The notes beneath the pieces were generated by a model that was not told the DNA's origin, did no database searches, and worked only from the letters and a program-made list of their open reading frames with translations. A DNA stretch of 64,000 bases, taken from Phymatolithon calcareum (Eukaryota > Rhodophyta > Florideophyceae > Hapalidiales). The stretch covers positions 2,232,001 through 2,296,000 of the forward strand of contig OZ345363.1 in assembly GCA_977006965.1 (NCBI GenBank), read 5' to 3'. Numbering within the stretch: the first letter of the stretch is position 1; each line of letters begins with the position of its first letter. Of the stretch, positions 1-9,937 are shown one piece after another. Both the position numbers and the translations under genes were made by a program.

Positions 1-1400
1 GTGGAGGTTCATGGCCACTCCGTTTGGTTTGAGGACAAATCCGAGATAGTCGACCTGTTGAGATCCAAAGACACACTTTGAAACTTTCGCGTAAAGTTTC
101 TCTTTTCGGAGAATTTCTAAAGTCTTCTTTAAGTGTTCAAGGTGTTCTTCCCAAGTGTCACTGTAGATCAAGATATCATCAAGATAAATGGCAATGAACT
201 TAACCAAATATTCGATGAATGCTTCGTTCATTAACTCCATGAACTTAGCGGGAGCATTGCAAAGTCCAAAGGGTACGACACGAAACTCGAGGTGTCCGTA
301 TCGTGTGCGGAATGCGGTTAGTGGAATCGACTTGGGGTCGAGTCTGATTTGATGATAGCCGCTTCTGAGGTCGATGGTTGTGAAATACTTTGCTGTAGAC
401 AGCTGGTCCAATATGTCGTCAATGCGTGGAAGAGGATAGCTGTTGTTCAGAGCTCGATAATCAACACATAGGCGTAATCCGCCATCTTTCTTGCTTGCAA
501 ATAAGATGGGTGCTCCCCAAGGGCTTGAACTTGGTTGTATGAACTCGTGATCGATAAGGTCTGCTAGTTGCCTTTTGAGCTCTTTGAGATCAGAGGTAGA
601 CATTCTGTACAGTCCTTTCTTCTGGGGTACAATTCCGTCTTTGAGGTCGATAGAAAAATCTTGGCTTCGTTTCGGTGGGAGTCCTTTGAGTAGAGTATCT
701 GGAAATACGTCTTTGTATTCTCTCAGAATTTTACTAATTTCTTGATTTTTCTTTTGTTCGACATTCCCTTGGTCTGAGCTAGGTACTTTCCTTCGCATCA
801 CATCGAAAGTAGGATATTGTTTTCCATAGTCTCTTGTAATTGCGTTAACAGAGATTAGGTTTCTTGTCTTTGGATCTGTGGCAACAATGGTGTGGGTTCT
901 GCCTTTGTACGAGAATTTGATCTCGTTGGTGTAATGGTTGGTAATCGCTTTATGTTCCGTAGTCCATTTTTTCCCTAAGATAATGTCATAGCTTAGGGGA
1001 CAAAAGGCGAAGCGAATCTTTTCAGTATAGCCTCCTATACTGAGGACGAGAGGTTTTGTTATGGATTTTAGTCTTTGGCTTGTGTTATTGGCCATGAGCG
1101 CTTCGTGGAGCTCTTCCTTTATGGTTATATTGTTCCGACGACAGAATTCTTCAGATAAATGGTTTAATTCTGCGCCGTTGTCGATGAGGACTTTGGCATA
1201 AGCTCCAGCAAACATAGCTTTTGTGATAAATAGGCTTGGTGTCGATGGTTCGAAAGGATTTTTTGTGTCATGAAGTTCAGGTGGTGTGACTTTGGTGACT
1301 TCCGCTTTTCTTGGTCTCTGTTGCTTTGGTTCAGGAACTGCAGTACTGTGGAGCCGACTGAATGTACTCAGTTCCTCTGGGCTTTTGGGCAGTTCTTCGC
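1..1400 (-). CDS. Pol polyprotein, partial: retropepsin and reverse transcriptase
   Basis: The frame is open without a stop from inside the gag overlap to the window edge and has no ATG of its own. It is shifted by -1 relative to gag, so expression by -1 frameshifting is the simplest model. An aspartic protease active site reads LIDNGAEL near 1170-1190 (D-N-G-A instead of the usual D-S/T-G-A). Downstream comes the reverse transcriptase: the fingers with WGAPILFASKKDGG-type sequence near 490-530, CVDYRALN near 460, then the catalytic box YLDD at 172-186, then VDYLGFVL near 40-60. The protein copies the element RNA into DNA in cytoplasmic particles. Its RNase H and integrase parts are cut off by the window. 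Confidence 0.9.
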
Positions 1401-2216
1401 AATGTGACCTTTTTCGCGGCAGCGGAGGAAACGTCCCTCTTTCATGCATTTCTCACGCTCTTCAGCAGTTAGTTTCTTAATTTGGACATTTCCAATATCC
1501 ATTGGAACTGGTTTTTGTGGCTGGTTTCCTTTCTCTGTGTGGTTCTTCGGTGTGTTTCCAGGTCTCGGAAGTCGGCTGTGTGCTGCTTCGACTCGTTCAG
1601 CATCACGCATGACGTCGGTGAGGCGTTCATATTCTTTTGTGCAAAGTTCTTTGAAGATATAGCTTTTCAGGCCGCGAGTATAGCGATCGATCTGTTCATC
1701 GGCACTAATGTTCAGTATGTCAAGAACAATGCGCTGGAAGTCGTCGTTGAACGTTGATATGTCCTTCAACTGTTTCCATTTCGCAAGCTTGTCGCGAGCG
1801 ATCTTTTCTTTATTCAGGGTATCGAAGCGGTTGATCAGTGCTTCTTTCAACTGAGTCCAGTTTGAGATACGCTGACCTTCTTCGGTCTCCTTGTGTACGA
1901 TCCACCACTCGTGAGCGTGACCTTGAAGGTAGCTGATCGCAATTGGGAAGGCTTCTTCATCCGTAGAGCCGGCCAAGTAGTTGTTCATGTGTGTTGTCCA
2001 GCTCTTGATGGATGATTTCCCCTTGAATGGTTCCGGGAGTTTCTGCTTTGGTGCCTTAGTCTTTGTCGCCAGCTGATGCTGGGCATTCTGAAGCGCGGTC
2101 TTGGTCTGGCCCAGCTCATTCTCGAATCCAACGATGTGCTGTTGTGCATTATTGAATTGAGTCTGGAGGGCTGTAAGGGCCTGACCTAAGTCCTGAATTG
2201 AAGGCTGATTTTCCAT
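1368..2216 (-). CDS. Gag-like capsid/nucleocapsid protein of the gypsy element
   Basis: This 282-residue ORF starts at an ATG at 2216. The first 50 residues are Gln-rich and probably coiled-coil. The middle (about 60-200) is a retrotransposon gag domain, with motifs such as AISYLQGHAHEWW and a spaced Trp/Leu pattern. The C-terminus is basic and ends in a CCHC-type knuckle, but the first cysteine position reads Phe (FLRCREKGHIAKNC), leaving only C, H, C. Family knowledge: Gag packages RNA and forms the particle. The degenerate knuckle could be a lesion or could mean weaker zinc binding. The ORF end overlaps the pol frame. Confidence 0.85.
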   Translation of the reverse strand: MENQPSIQDLGQALTALQTQFNNAQQHIVGFENELGQTKTALQNAQHQLATKTKAPKQKLPEPFKGKSSIKSWTTHMNNYLAGSTDEEAFPIAISYLQGHAHEWWIVHKETEEGQRISNWTQLKEALINRFDTLNKEKIARDKLAKWKQLKDISTFNDDFQRIVLDILNISADEQIDRYTRGLKSYIFKELCTKEYERLTDVMRDAERVEAAHSRLPRPGNTPKNHTEKGNQPQKPVPMDIGNVQIKKLTAEEREKCMKEGRFLRCREKGHIAKNCPKAQRN

Positions 2217-2237
2217 GGCAACAGAATCTAGCGATTT

Positions 2238-2942
2238 TTACTGACGGGAGAGAAGGGTTTTGTGCTTACGGCCGTTGATGTGGCGGGAAAAATCTTCCGG
2301 GGAGTGGAAAATTTGGTTGCAAGGGTTGCACTTCTGTGGCTTGTATGAGACCTTACGCTTATGCGCCTTGGTTCTCAAATGGGCTTGACGATGGTGTTCG
2401 GAAGGGAGGGCGACTTGGCAAGTTTCGCAAGTCAGTATCTTAGGGGCAGGACGACGACCTTGACGGCGACTCTGACGATGGATGGTCTTCTGGATCCGGA
2501 AGTTTTGAGCGTCCGGAAGAAGATGAATCGGACGGGGAACTGGCTGTCGTGCATAGTGTGGGTGCGACGGCAGCTCAGCGGTGTTTAGGCGACGGATGGC
2601 TTGTCAGGCTTTGTTGAGAGTTTCTTCGGCTCGCTTTGCCGTCTTGTCTAGCCGGATGCTTAGAGGCTCGGCTGTACGAGGCGGAAGGAGAGGGATCGGA
2701 CGTGAACGCGGAGGTGTCTTGTCTTTTCCGGTCGGAGGGTCAACGGCGATCGGCGACGGCGGTGGTGACGGAGAGCGATGCCTCGGAGTGGACGGGCAAC
2801 TCTTGTCTTCGTAATCCGAGTCGGCGTCGAAGGGTCTTGGGGTACGCAGTGAAGCTGGGCGGAAAGCGTCCTCGTCGGCGGAGCTGTAGTCCGACGGGGA
2901 CGGTGTTCTGTCCAAACGGTAAACTGAAGTCACTGCAAACAC
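2238..2942 (-). CDS. Leader ORF with two C2H2 zinc fingers, in the same frame as gag
   Basis: One minus-strand frame runs from 2942 to gag, broken by UGA at 2604-2606 and UAA at 2238-2240; gag ATG follows seven codons after the UAA in the same frame. The upstream half (2607-2942) is Pro/Ser/Asp-rich with no ATG and is bounded upstream by a stop. The downstream half carries two zinc fingers, both C-x2-C-x12-H-x5-H, at about 2255-2405 (CETC...HLRTKAH and CNPC...HINGRKH). That spacing resembles matrin/U1C-like C2H2 fingers that bind RNA or DNA. The part could be an extra element protein, or an N-terminal Gag extension made by stop readthrough or splicing. Function is inferred only; the UGA may simply be a mutation. 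Confidence 0.5.
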
Positions 2943-3054
2943 TCACAAGGGAGTCGAATTATTAGTCCTCTTCGTCTCGAACAGCCGCGCACGCCGCTAA
3001 AGGGCGTAGGCAACTGTCGGAGAGAACGTTTGCGATGACGCCAACTTACTTTTG

Positions 3055-3077
3055 GGTTCTGTGGTCCGGTGCTACCA
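3055..3077 (-). other. Candidate primer-binding site
   Basis: On the minus strand the sequence immediately inside the proposed LTR end reads TGGTAGCACCGG, starting three bases after the terminal CA. A TGG start at this place fits pairing with the CCA end of a host tRNA. The tRNA was not identified. Confidence 0.5.
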
Positions 3078-3080
3078 AGC

Positions 3081-3742
3081 TGTGGGGTCCAAGGCACAAG
3101 CTGGCAGATCTGTTGACCAGAGTTTGAGGACTGCTGGTCAAGGAGGGTTTATATAGACTAGAAGTAGAACTATAGTGAAGAGTCTAAACAAAGGCGCGTG
3201 TCGACACTAATGTGAAGAGACACACGGGACAAATAGATGGCTAAAAACAATTGGTCTAACGTCAACATGGGGGAGGGAGATACTAATGGCAGAATATCAT
3301 TGGCAGCAGTAGTAATCGGCAATGAGGAAGCCGTTGAGGGTTCAATGGCGGTTGCTCACTGGTCACAACGATGAGGAGAAAGACGAGGAACTATGGAAGG
3401 CGGAGATTGGCTAAAAATGATGGACTCGAGAGAGGCTCTTCAAAAGCGCTCCGCGCTCTTAGGCGCGGTCACGGTGACATGATTTATGATAGATTGTGAC
3501 GTGACGTGTAACGTGTGACTGAGGAACCGTAATGAGGAGGAATAGAGTATGAATGATCAACGGAGTAACGATATGATGGGATGGTATGATATTGACTATG
3601 TTTCTGGTGTTGATAAGGGTGCTGATCACGTCACAAGAGTGACGTTAGTGACTGTTCGTCACAGAGAAGGAGTTCCGACACCACTTCCTTTGACGAACCA
3701 GAACTGATAGCACAGTTAAGATAAGAACTCAAACACTCCACA
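3081..3742 (-). repeat. 5' LTR of the gypsy element (proposed limits)
   Basis: The proposed 662-bp LTR begins TGTGG and ends CCACA (read on either strand), the usual TG...CA ends with a short inverted repeat. The inner end abuts the candidate primer site, and a TATA-like box lies about 70 bp inside. The outer limit at 3742 is chosen only from the CCACA match; the partner LTR is outside the window, so the boundary cannot be checked here. Confidence 0.5.
3148..3156 (-). promoter_or_regulatory. TATA-like box in the LTR
   Basis: The minus strand reads CTATATAAA, correctly placed to start transcription about 30 bp further down, inside the LTR near 3115-3125. This fits the U3/R border of an LTR promoter. 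Confidence 0.5.
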
Positions 3743-4468
3743 AATTTATGATAATTTAAAAAGCTGCGCCGTTATGCGTAGAAGAAAACTTAAAGGCCTC
3801 TCCGAGGCCAGGTGTCGCTACTAGGGCATAATGCCAGGACACCGCGCTTTACAACTTTGACTAAACAATTCCGATAAGAGTTTACGACTTATGCGAAAAA
3901 TACCAACGTTATGTGTTCATCTCTATCTCCGTACATGTTCATTGCTCATTGTCTCCGAGAAGTTAAGTATCGATCGGGTGCCACCCCGTCAGTCATGAGT
4001 CTTCATATGGTGAAATTGTGCAGCTCTGAGACACCCGAAGGTGCACAGGGGTCGCGACGTGAACGCGGCTAGACACGAGACCGGGTCAGTAAACTCTCTT
4101 TACTAACTCCTGGCCAGATATCCGTACGTGCACTTCATACTCTTTAGAGACTCACGCCTCCAGGTAAATCAGAATCCATTGTGAGTCTTTCCCCCCACTC
4201 TGACTTATCCGCACACGAAGTGTGATTCACGCACAAAAACTCCCCCCCAAGACTTGGCGGCATATCCAAATGCATTCCACGCCCAAGTCCGTAAATATCG
4301 TTCTGCTATGCTAGCTCGCAGAACTATATATGTGCATCCTGCAGATATTGAAATTTTGGAAGGATCGTAGCCATTAGAAGAAATCGGACTCATTTGCTGC
4401 AGAGTCTAACTGAAGAGGAAAGATGCTATGGGAAGACGGATGGTACACTGCCACCGTCAGCACATGCA
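3743..4468. other. Intergenic stretch with a short protein-like remnant
   Basis: No complete gene is visible. On the plus strand about 4230-4368 reads as a short protein-like frame (including LAAYPNAFHAQVRKYRSAML) ending at a TAG; it may be a broken 5' part of the ORF that follows in another frame. Confidence 0.3.
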
Positions 4469-5212
4469 ATGCCTACCAACATGGAAGACATCCGGTGGTC
4501 TGCAGCTTTGATTCGCGCCATCGGAAACCACCGGATATCTCACAAATATACGACGATGAGGATAAACACGCCTACAAGACAGTTGCAACCAACGCAAACG
4601 TACGGATCTATACCTGCGCTAAAGACGGTGGCACGGTCGATATGTACTGAAGCATACCTGCTCAGGGCAGCAGAACACAGGAGAGAAATATTAGCGCTGA
4701 AGATGCTGCAACGAGGAAAGTCAAGGAAGGTGGCTATCCTATCCACGCCAAGGGAAGAGCGAATCTTCAAGGAACTACAGTGGGCAAGTCGCGATATTGA
4801 CGCGATGCTGCAACAAGAACAGTTCGCGACCCCTTTCAAACATATGCAGGAAGGGAAATTTCCAGGCCAACTCCGACGAATTCTGTTCGCAAAAGAAGGC
4901 AAGAGGCTCGAAGCAAGAAGAAAGAGGAAAATACCGTACGACAAACCGGATGAGATCCCGGCCATCCTCAGGTTTTCCAAGGTGAGACATCGACAGCTGA
5001 CCATAAAATACGCAAGCGGAAGGTTCCTTCAAATGAGCACGACGCTATTATCGAATACATTCGGAACGGCAGCAGAGCGCCACCTGGAGACCATTCGCAT
5101 GAACCTAAAAAAGTATGAACTGGACCCCGGAGAGATGTTAAGAACAGAAAAGGTATTAGACTGCATAATACTCTACAGCGTCACCATAATTGACAGCATG
5201 GAGAACGACTAG
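4469..5212 (+). CDS. Unrecognised basic protein ORF
   Basis: The frame is open from 4394 but the first in-frame ATG is at 4469, giving 247 residues. The protein is rich in Arg and Lys, with a charged helical stretch in the middle (EGKRLEARRKRKIPYDK) and no membrane segment. I recognise no domain. It lies just upstream of a LINE 3' end on the same strand, and an A-rich run follows at about 5320, so it could be a LINE ORF1 or a retro-copy. Protein-like sequence in another frame just upstream suggests that the original gene may be frameshifted. Confidence 0.4.
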   Translation: MPTNMEDIRWSAALIRAIGNHRISHKYTTMRINTPTRQLQPTQTYGSIPALKTVARSICTEAYLLRAAEHRREILALKMLQRGKSRKVAILSTPREERIFKELQWASRDIDAMLQQEQFATPFKHMQEGKFPGQLRRILFAKEGKRLEARRKRKIPYDKPDEIPAILRFSKVRHRQLTIKYASGRFLQMSTTLLSNTFGTAAERHLETIRMNLKKYELDPGEMLRTEKVLDCIILYSVTIIDSMEND

Positions 5213-5501
5213 TCCCTGTATTAGGGACCAGGCGATATACTAGAATGAACAAGTTACGAAAAGCTGCTCCCGTACAGTCTTAGGAGTATTAATGAGGGCT
5301 GTCAAATAAACAACTAAACAGTTGCAAAAAAAATACCTGCTCAGGTTACGCGGGGAAAAAGCACTGTCGGAACTTGCCACGAGCACAGGAGACGTGGGTT
5401 CAACGTTCGACGACAAAAATATTCACGACTGTCCGCGCTTTTGACGCGATAGAACAACTACAAATATCAAGTACACAAAACATTCTCTGGTTTCCGGCAG
5501 C

Positions 5502-6060
5502 ATGAGATCCCTGGGTGTGCTGGCTGGGAAACCAGGGCTGTGTGGTCAGATGAAAAGAAAGCTGTCGGATACAATGGAATGGCTGATGGATGACCTAATC
5601 ATCATCGAAGCACTTTGGATCCCAAGCCAATGTGGTCTCCTTGGGAACGAAAAAGCGGACCACCTTGCTCGACGAGGAAATACTTACTTAAGTCTGGTGG
5701 CAGGTCATAATATACCCTCAACACCATTCGACAAAGCTAAGGAGAATACAGTTCCTGTCCCCAATATAAGCCACAAGCGCGCTGAAACTACCCTTAATCA
5801 GCTTGCTGCAGATTGTTGCTCACTGGTGGCAGATTTTCAAGATGGTTCGGTTGATTGCGACACAATATACAAGGCCTGCTCAGTGGGAACCAAGGAGACC
5901 GTTGATCAACTACTCGTACTCTATAGTGGACGGGCTGTATCAAGACGCCCGACTATTGGTAGAGTTGGCACAAAAGCGGTAGAGGAAGTTTGCAATGAGA
6001 TACCGCTCTAAGTACTCAAATTCGTAAACAATCAAGGGCTGTTTTTAAAGCATCCCCAGG
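5502..6060 (+). pseudogene. LINE 3' end: RNase H domain and C-terminal zinc knuckle, degenerate
   Basis: The ORF from the ATG at 5502 matches the end of a non-LTR retrotransposon polyprotein. WIPSQCGLLGNEKADHLARRG is the RNase H C-terminal signature, including its last catalytic Asp. The following knuckle, normally C-x2-C-x8-H-x3-C, has lost its second Cys, His and last Cys positions (CDTIYKAC...VDQLLVLY), whereas the related copy at 57.1 kb keeps them. The part upstream (5380-5500) shows only interrupted protein-like sequence. It is a 5'-truncated dead copy. Confidence 0.75.
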
Positions 6061-6166
6061 CGCTAACTTATGTTAGCGTTTTGTGCAATAAAAGAAGGAA
6101 AGAAAGAATATCATTTACAAAAACAGCTGATTGCTAAAATATATACATCAACAGTAAATAATGACC

Positions 6167-6983
6167 CTAAAGTTTGGCACATTGTCCCGGTGTTGAAAGT
6201 CCGACCATGTTACCACTGCCTACAGGCGCCGGGCTATTATCAGCACAGGAAAGAAGCTGTGCCTTATTTCCATTAATTTTGATAATGCCAGAATTCTTGG
6301 TCACTTCTGCAAAGCGGACTTCATTGTTGTTAAATGTAATACCTCCTGTGTTCTCCGTCAGCGCTAGGGAAAAGTCCTTGTTTCCAACGATGGAAACAAA
6401 TCCGGAGTTGCCCTTGACGCTAACAACTTCCAGACCGAAGTTGTTCCCGTTCAAGTTCACGCCATTGTTACTGCCAATGTTTAAATCACCTTGGAATTCA
6501 GATCCAACCACCGAAACGAACCCGCTTACGTGAAGGAAGCCGGCATCACTGTCAGCAAAGACGGATTGGAGAAGAACGGAGCCTTCCAGTTGCGACACAG
6601 CGACATCACTCAGTTGCGCATTCTTCACGACAACATCGCCCTTCTGCTCACTTACGAGAATATCTGAGGCAGTCAGCTTGCCACCGACGATGCGCATAGA
6701 CCCAGTACCCTGGTTCACAGAAACAGATCCGGTGATGCTGCTTGGGCCACAGTTCGGTCCGGCTGTCGAAATGAGGTCCCCATTAACTTGGCTGAGGCTG
6801 AGACCTCCAGTCACTGTGGCACCGCACAGCTTAATATCACCTTGTCCACCTCGACGGAAAATTCCGCCACCGAGCACAGAGCCTCCATAAATGGCGAGGG
6901 CGCCGGATTCAGTTGTGGAAATGGATGTCATCTTACCCTGTCCGATGAAGCTAGGGACGGCAACAAGAGCAACTGTACCAACA
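6167..6983 (-). pseudogene. Secreted repeat protein, C-terminal part (gene split by a Harbinger insertion)
   Basis: This is the 3' part of a gene whose 5' part is at 10153-10511. Removing the Harbinger element and one TAA target-site copy joins the two into one 1176-nt frame (391 residues) with no stop. This part encodes about 270 residues of low-charge, Gly/Ser/Val/Asn-rich sequence with a rough 18-22 residue rhythm (for example VSVNQGTGSMRIVGGKLTAS), which suggests a beta-solenoid or adhesin-like fold. Two late cysteines lie near the end. I recognise no named family. The frame itself has no other lesion, so the insertion looks recent. It ends at a stop at 6167-6169. Confidence 0.75.
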
Positions 6984-6986
6984 TAA
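6984..6986. other. Target-site duplication TAA, left copy
   Basis: TAA directly precedes the left inverted repeat and is repeated at 10153-10155. A 3-bp TWA duplication is the hallmark of PIF/Harbinger insertion. Confidence 0.85.
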
Positions 6987-7145
6987 GAGCACGTCCAACG
7001 CAGAGAGTAAATTGCCAAATGTCGTGGAAGCAGTTGCTGGCGCATCTCTAGCGGGCAGCAAATGGCCAACCATATTGCCAAATTGCCAAACAAATTGCCA
7101 AATCTGAAAAATTTAGCAATCTGTTTAGCAATTTGGCAATGGGCT
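6987..7145. repeat. Harbinger left end: inverted repeat and subterminal TTGCCAAA motifs
   Basis: After the terminal inverted repeat the motif TTGCCAAA, or its complement TTTGGCAA, recurs several times between 7011 and 7140. A related cluster (TTTAGCAATTTG, ATTGGCAATT) sits at 10100-10140 by the right end. Such clusters in Harbinger elements are usually binding sites for the Myb-like protein or transposase; that role is inferred. Confidence 0.6.
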
Positions 7146-7330
7146 ACGTAGCTGAATTCGGATACGTTGCAGTCCTTAGCGACTTCTAGATCACCGACCG
7201 TGGCGAAGGGGTCAGGTGAGATCACCGCGTGGCCAGAAAAAGCGCGCGCCGCACCGGAACAGCAAACCCGATGCTTCGCGTTTGGCGCGAAGCGGCAAAC
7301 GCTCATTCGTATTTTACCCGCGGGGCGGTC

Positions 7331-8320
7331 ATGGCGCGCCCCATGAGAGGAGAAGCAGCACAAGAAGAGATGGTGCGCGGGGCCTCGTTTTCAGCCGACG
7401 AAGACTCGGCGCTCGCACGATGCTGGGTGGGAGTTTCTGCAAAGCATGATGAGCAAGACGCCCAATCGTTCTGGAGCAACGTTGCTGCCGCTTTCGCAAA
7501 GCAGCCTGAAGCGAGCGAGCGCATCCGACTCGCGGGAAGCCTGCATTCGCGGTGGCAAGTACTCCAAAAAGCCGTTCAAAAGTACCTCGCCGCAGAGCGG
7601 CTGTACCGTTCGAACCCCGGTTCTGGGGAGAGCGAAGAAGACGCTCTACGTAACATCATGCGACTCTATCAGAAGCGGACGCGGACGAAGGACCGCCATG
7701 GAGTTGAGCGCGATGGGCCTGCGCTCAAGTCTATGGGCGCCGTGAGCATCTTGCGCTCCTGCCCAAAGTTCAACGCAATCGGTGGCACATCGGCGTCGTG
7801 CGCGCTGTACACGCCCGGCGCCTATGCGTCGGGCGCCACCACGCTCGACACCAGCACCAGTACGGCGTCGCCTCGGGCGGCGTACACCGACACGCTCAGC
7901 ACCACGAGCGACGACGCAGCGCTGCTTCCAGCCACGCACGCCGGTGCGGCGCGTGCCGACGGTGGGAGTGCCGTTGCCACGGAGGCGGCCGCAGTTCCCT
8001 CGGTGAACCCGGCCAGGGGCCGCCCGATGGGCATCAAGAAATTCAAGAGGAAGGAGAAGGAAGCGCACCGCGGCGTGGGTTTGTCCGAAATCGCGGCGGC
8101 CCTCCTAGAGGGGTCGAAACGAAAAACGGCGCTGAAGAAGACGCAACTTCGTTTCAGTTGTATCAATGCACTTCCGGAGGGAGAAGCAAAAACGAAACTG
8201 TTGATGAAATTCCTCGGCTCGGCTGAGCTAGGCGGTGAGGACGAGGAGGGCAGGACAGAGCGCGACATCCAGTTGACTAATAGATTGGCTATCGGTAGTC
8301 TAGTGTGCGATGAAGAGTAA
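7331..8320 (+). CDS. Harbinger Myb/SANT-like DNA-binding protein
   Basis: The start at 7331 (ATGG) gives 329 residues and lies just before the domain; an upstream ATG at 7271 is possible. Residues about 15-100 form the Myb/SANT-like trihelix domain of PIF/Pong ORF1 proteins (FSADEDSALARCWVGVS, then a Trp in SFWSNVAAAF and another in LHSRWQVLQ). A Ser/Thr/Ala-rich linker follows. A basic segment with ARGRPMGIKKFKRKEKE matches the conserved patch of plant ORF1 proteins, then a helical acidic tail. Family knowledge: this protein escorts the transposase to the nucleus and the element ends. GC content is well above that of the flanks. Confidence 0.85.
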   Translation: MARPMRGEAAQEEMVRGASFSADEDSALARCWVGVSAKHDEQDAQSFWSNVAAAFAKQPEASERIRLAGSLHSRWQVLQKAVQKYLAAERLYRSNPGSGESEEDALRNIMRLYQKRTRTKDRHGVERDGPALKSMGAVSILRSCPKFNAIGGTSASCALYTPGAYASGATTLDTSTSTASPRAAYTDTLSTTSDDAALLPATHAGAARADGGSAVATEAAAVPSVNPARGRPMGIKKFKRKEKEAHRGVGLSEIAAALLEGSKRKTALKKTQLRFSCINALPEGEAKTKLLMKFLGSAELGGEDEEGRTERDIQLTNRLAIGSLVCDEE

Positions 8321-8542
8321 ACGCGAATCTTGCACAGTTTTTGCGCACCTGGAACCCGCTCGAGATCGACTGAACCAGGAAATCAGTCGACCTCGGACAG
8401 GTCCTCATTGGGAGATCCGCACGCACATGGGTTGGAGCTCGCGCAGCGCGGCGGCGTGCACGAGCACACGGCACAGCTCCACGCCGACCGCGGGGTGACG
8501 CAAAAACCAAACAAAAAGTGAAATTTTACCAGCTCTTCGGTG

Positions 8543-9937
8543 CTATATGCCGTCTCCTACATTAGCCCAGATGTGGTCCGTCAGCGCCTCACGCAGCTGA
8601 CGGTGGGTAGCGCGGTCTCTAATCAACTCATCTATTGATAATAAATGGTGTAGCCATCCCTCTGGAATACCTGTGTCACCGCCGCCGTACTCTGCGACTC
8701 CTTCATCTGCACCGTCGCCCTCTCCATCGCCTACAGCGTAGTAAAACTCCTCGACGACCTCGCCGGGGTGCAGCAGTTCGCCGTGCTCGTCTAGCTCGTC
8801 GTCCAGTTCGCCACCAAGGCGCAAAGAGACGAGCATGTTGTGCAAAATGACGCACGTCTGAACGATTTCGACCAACTCCGTGTCGCTCCAAAGGTGGAAC
8901 TCATGGCGCAGTATTCGAAACCGCCCCTGCAACACGCCGAAGAGGCGCTCGACGTCCTTTCGGCGCCCTTCTTGCGCTTTCGTCATCGCCTTCTCCTTCA
9001 TGGTCAGCGGCGCGTGATTCGGTCGGACGAAAATGGACCACTCTGGGTAAATTCCATCGGTGAGGTAGTATAGGTACCAGTCGCGACGCTCACCGCCGAC
9101 GACATATCCCTCTGGGAGCTTCATGCGCCGGCGCCCGCTCAAGATGTCCATGAACAACGGGCTCGACTCTGCCACTGTTATGTCGTTGTTTGTTCCGGCG
9201 CGCCCGCAGAACACGTGCCAGCAGTACAGATTGGCGTCGCACATCGCCTCCACCGACACGGTTGCCAGCTTACCGTTCTTCGGATTGTGGTACTGCCCCT
9301 TCCAAGATTTGGGGCAGTTTTTCCACGCGATGTTCATGCAGTCCACAGAACCCACACACCCGGGGAATAGCTTCGCCGCGAATGCAGCTTGCAGTGCGCG
9401 TAGCTCGGCGAGGTTGGGCGCGCGGTTGAGAAACTCTGCGCCATAGCATGCGCGCACGGCGCGCACGAACGCCTTGAACGACTGCCTTTGGCTCTCGACG
9501 CTCATGCGGCACTGATCATCGAGTGCCTGAAACGACACCCCGTCACCGAGACGTCGAAGAGAGTTCAAGATTTTCTGCCAACTCGTCGCGCCCGGCCGAC
9601 CGAGCGCATCGAATCGCTGGCGTAACAACGGCTCGACGAGCGGAAGGTCATACAGTAGACGTCGAAAGAGCTTGAGTGGCACTCGGAATCGCCGCCGAAA
9701 TTGCCAAGGGCGGTATACCGGGTTCTCAGCCAGGTAGTCGCACCACCACGAGCAAGCACCACGACGGAAGTTCGCTCGCCTTCCCTTCGAACTTCCTCCC
9801 CACTGATGCACAGTCGGTGTCTCCTGACTCGCCGCCTCCACGGCACACAGCACGGCCTTGAGCACCTCGTGCTCCTCCTCAGACGACGAAGATGACGAGA
9901 GGACGTCCATCTCGCTGGTGCTGATGTCGTCGGACAT
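8543..9937 (-). CDS. PIF/Harbinger DDE transposase
   Basis: The protein has 464 residues from the ATG at 9937. The N-terminus is acidic and Ser-rich, followed by a basic helical region. The DDE nuclease core is complete: first Asp in CVGSVDCMNIAWKNCP (about D199), second Asp in LTDGIYPEW (about D294), Glu in RRKDVERLFGVLQGRF (about E330). These are the diagnostic motifs of the plant-type Harbinger transposase family. It cuts and pastes DNA at TWA targets. The ORF is intact and converges on the Myb-like ORF, leaving about 220 bp between stops. Confidence 0.95.
   Translation of the reverse strand: MSDDISTSEMDVLSSSSSSEEEHEVLKAVLCAVEAASQETPTVHQWGGSSKGRRANFRRGACSWWCDYLAENPVYRPWQFRRRFRVPLKLFRRLLYDLPLVEPLLRQRFDALGRPGATSWQKILNSLRRLGDGVSFQALDDQCRMSVESQRQSFKAFVRAVRACYGAEFLNRAPNLAELRALQAAFAAKLFPGCVGSVDCMNIAWKNCPKSWKGQYHNPKNGKLATVSVEAMCDANLYCWHVFCGRAGTNNDITVAESSPLFMDILSGRRRMKLPEGYVVGGERRDWYLYYLTDGIYPEWSIFVRPNHAPLTMKEKAMTKAQEGRRKDVERLFGVLQGRFRILRHEFHLWSDTELVEIVQTCVILHNMLVSLRLGGELDDELDEHGELLHPGEVVEEFYYAVGDGEGDGADEGVAEYGGGDTGIPEGWLHHLLSIDELIRDRATHRQLREALTDHIWANVGDGI

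Larger units (their letters stand above)
1..3742 (-). mobile_element. Ty3/gypsy LTR retrotransposon, 5' part (3' part lies outside the window)
   Basis: Reading the minus strand from 3742 downward, the order is LTR, primer-binding site, leader ORF with zinc fingers, gag, then protease and reverse transcriptase. This is the Ty3/gypsy order. Gag and pol overlap in different frames, as is common in the family. The pol frame has no stop from about 1400 to the window edge, so the copy looks young, although the leader ORF carries a UGA. Integrase, RNase H and the second LTR would lie left of position 1. Confidence 0.85.

Noticed and set aside
7011-7140. TTGCCAAA repeats as a CRISPR-like array
   Set aside because: Spacing is irregular, the genome is eukaryotic, and they fit Harbinger subterminal motifs.
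7646-8268. Several 60-150 codon ORFs on both strands opposite the Myb-like ORF
   Set aside because: High GC creates shadow frames; the Myb-like ORF explains the interval.
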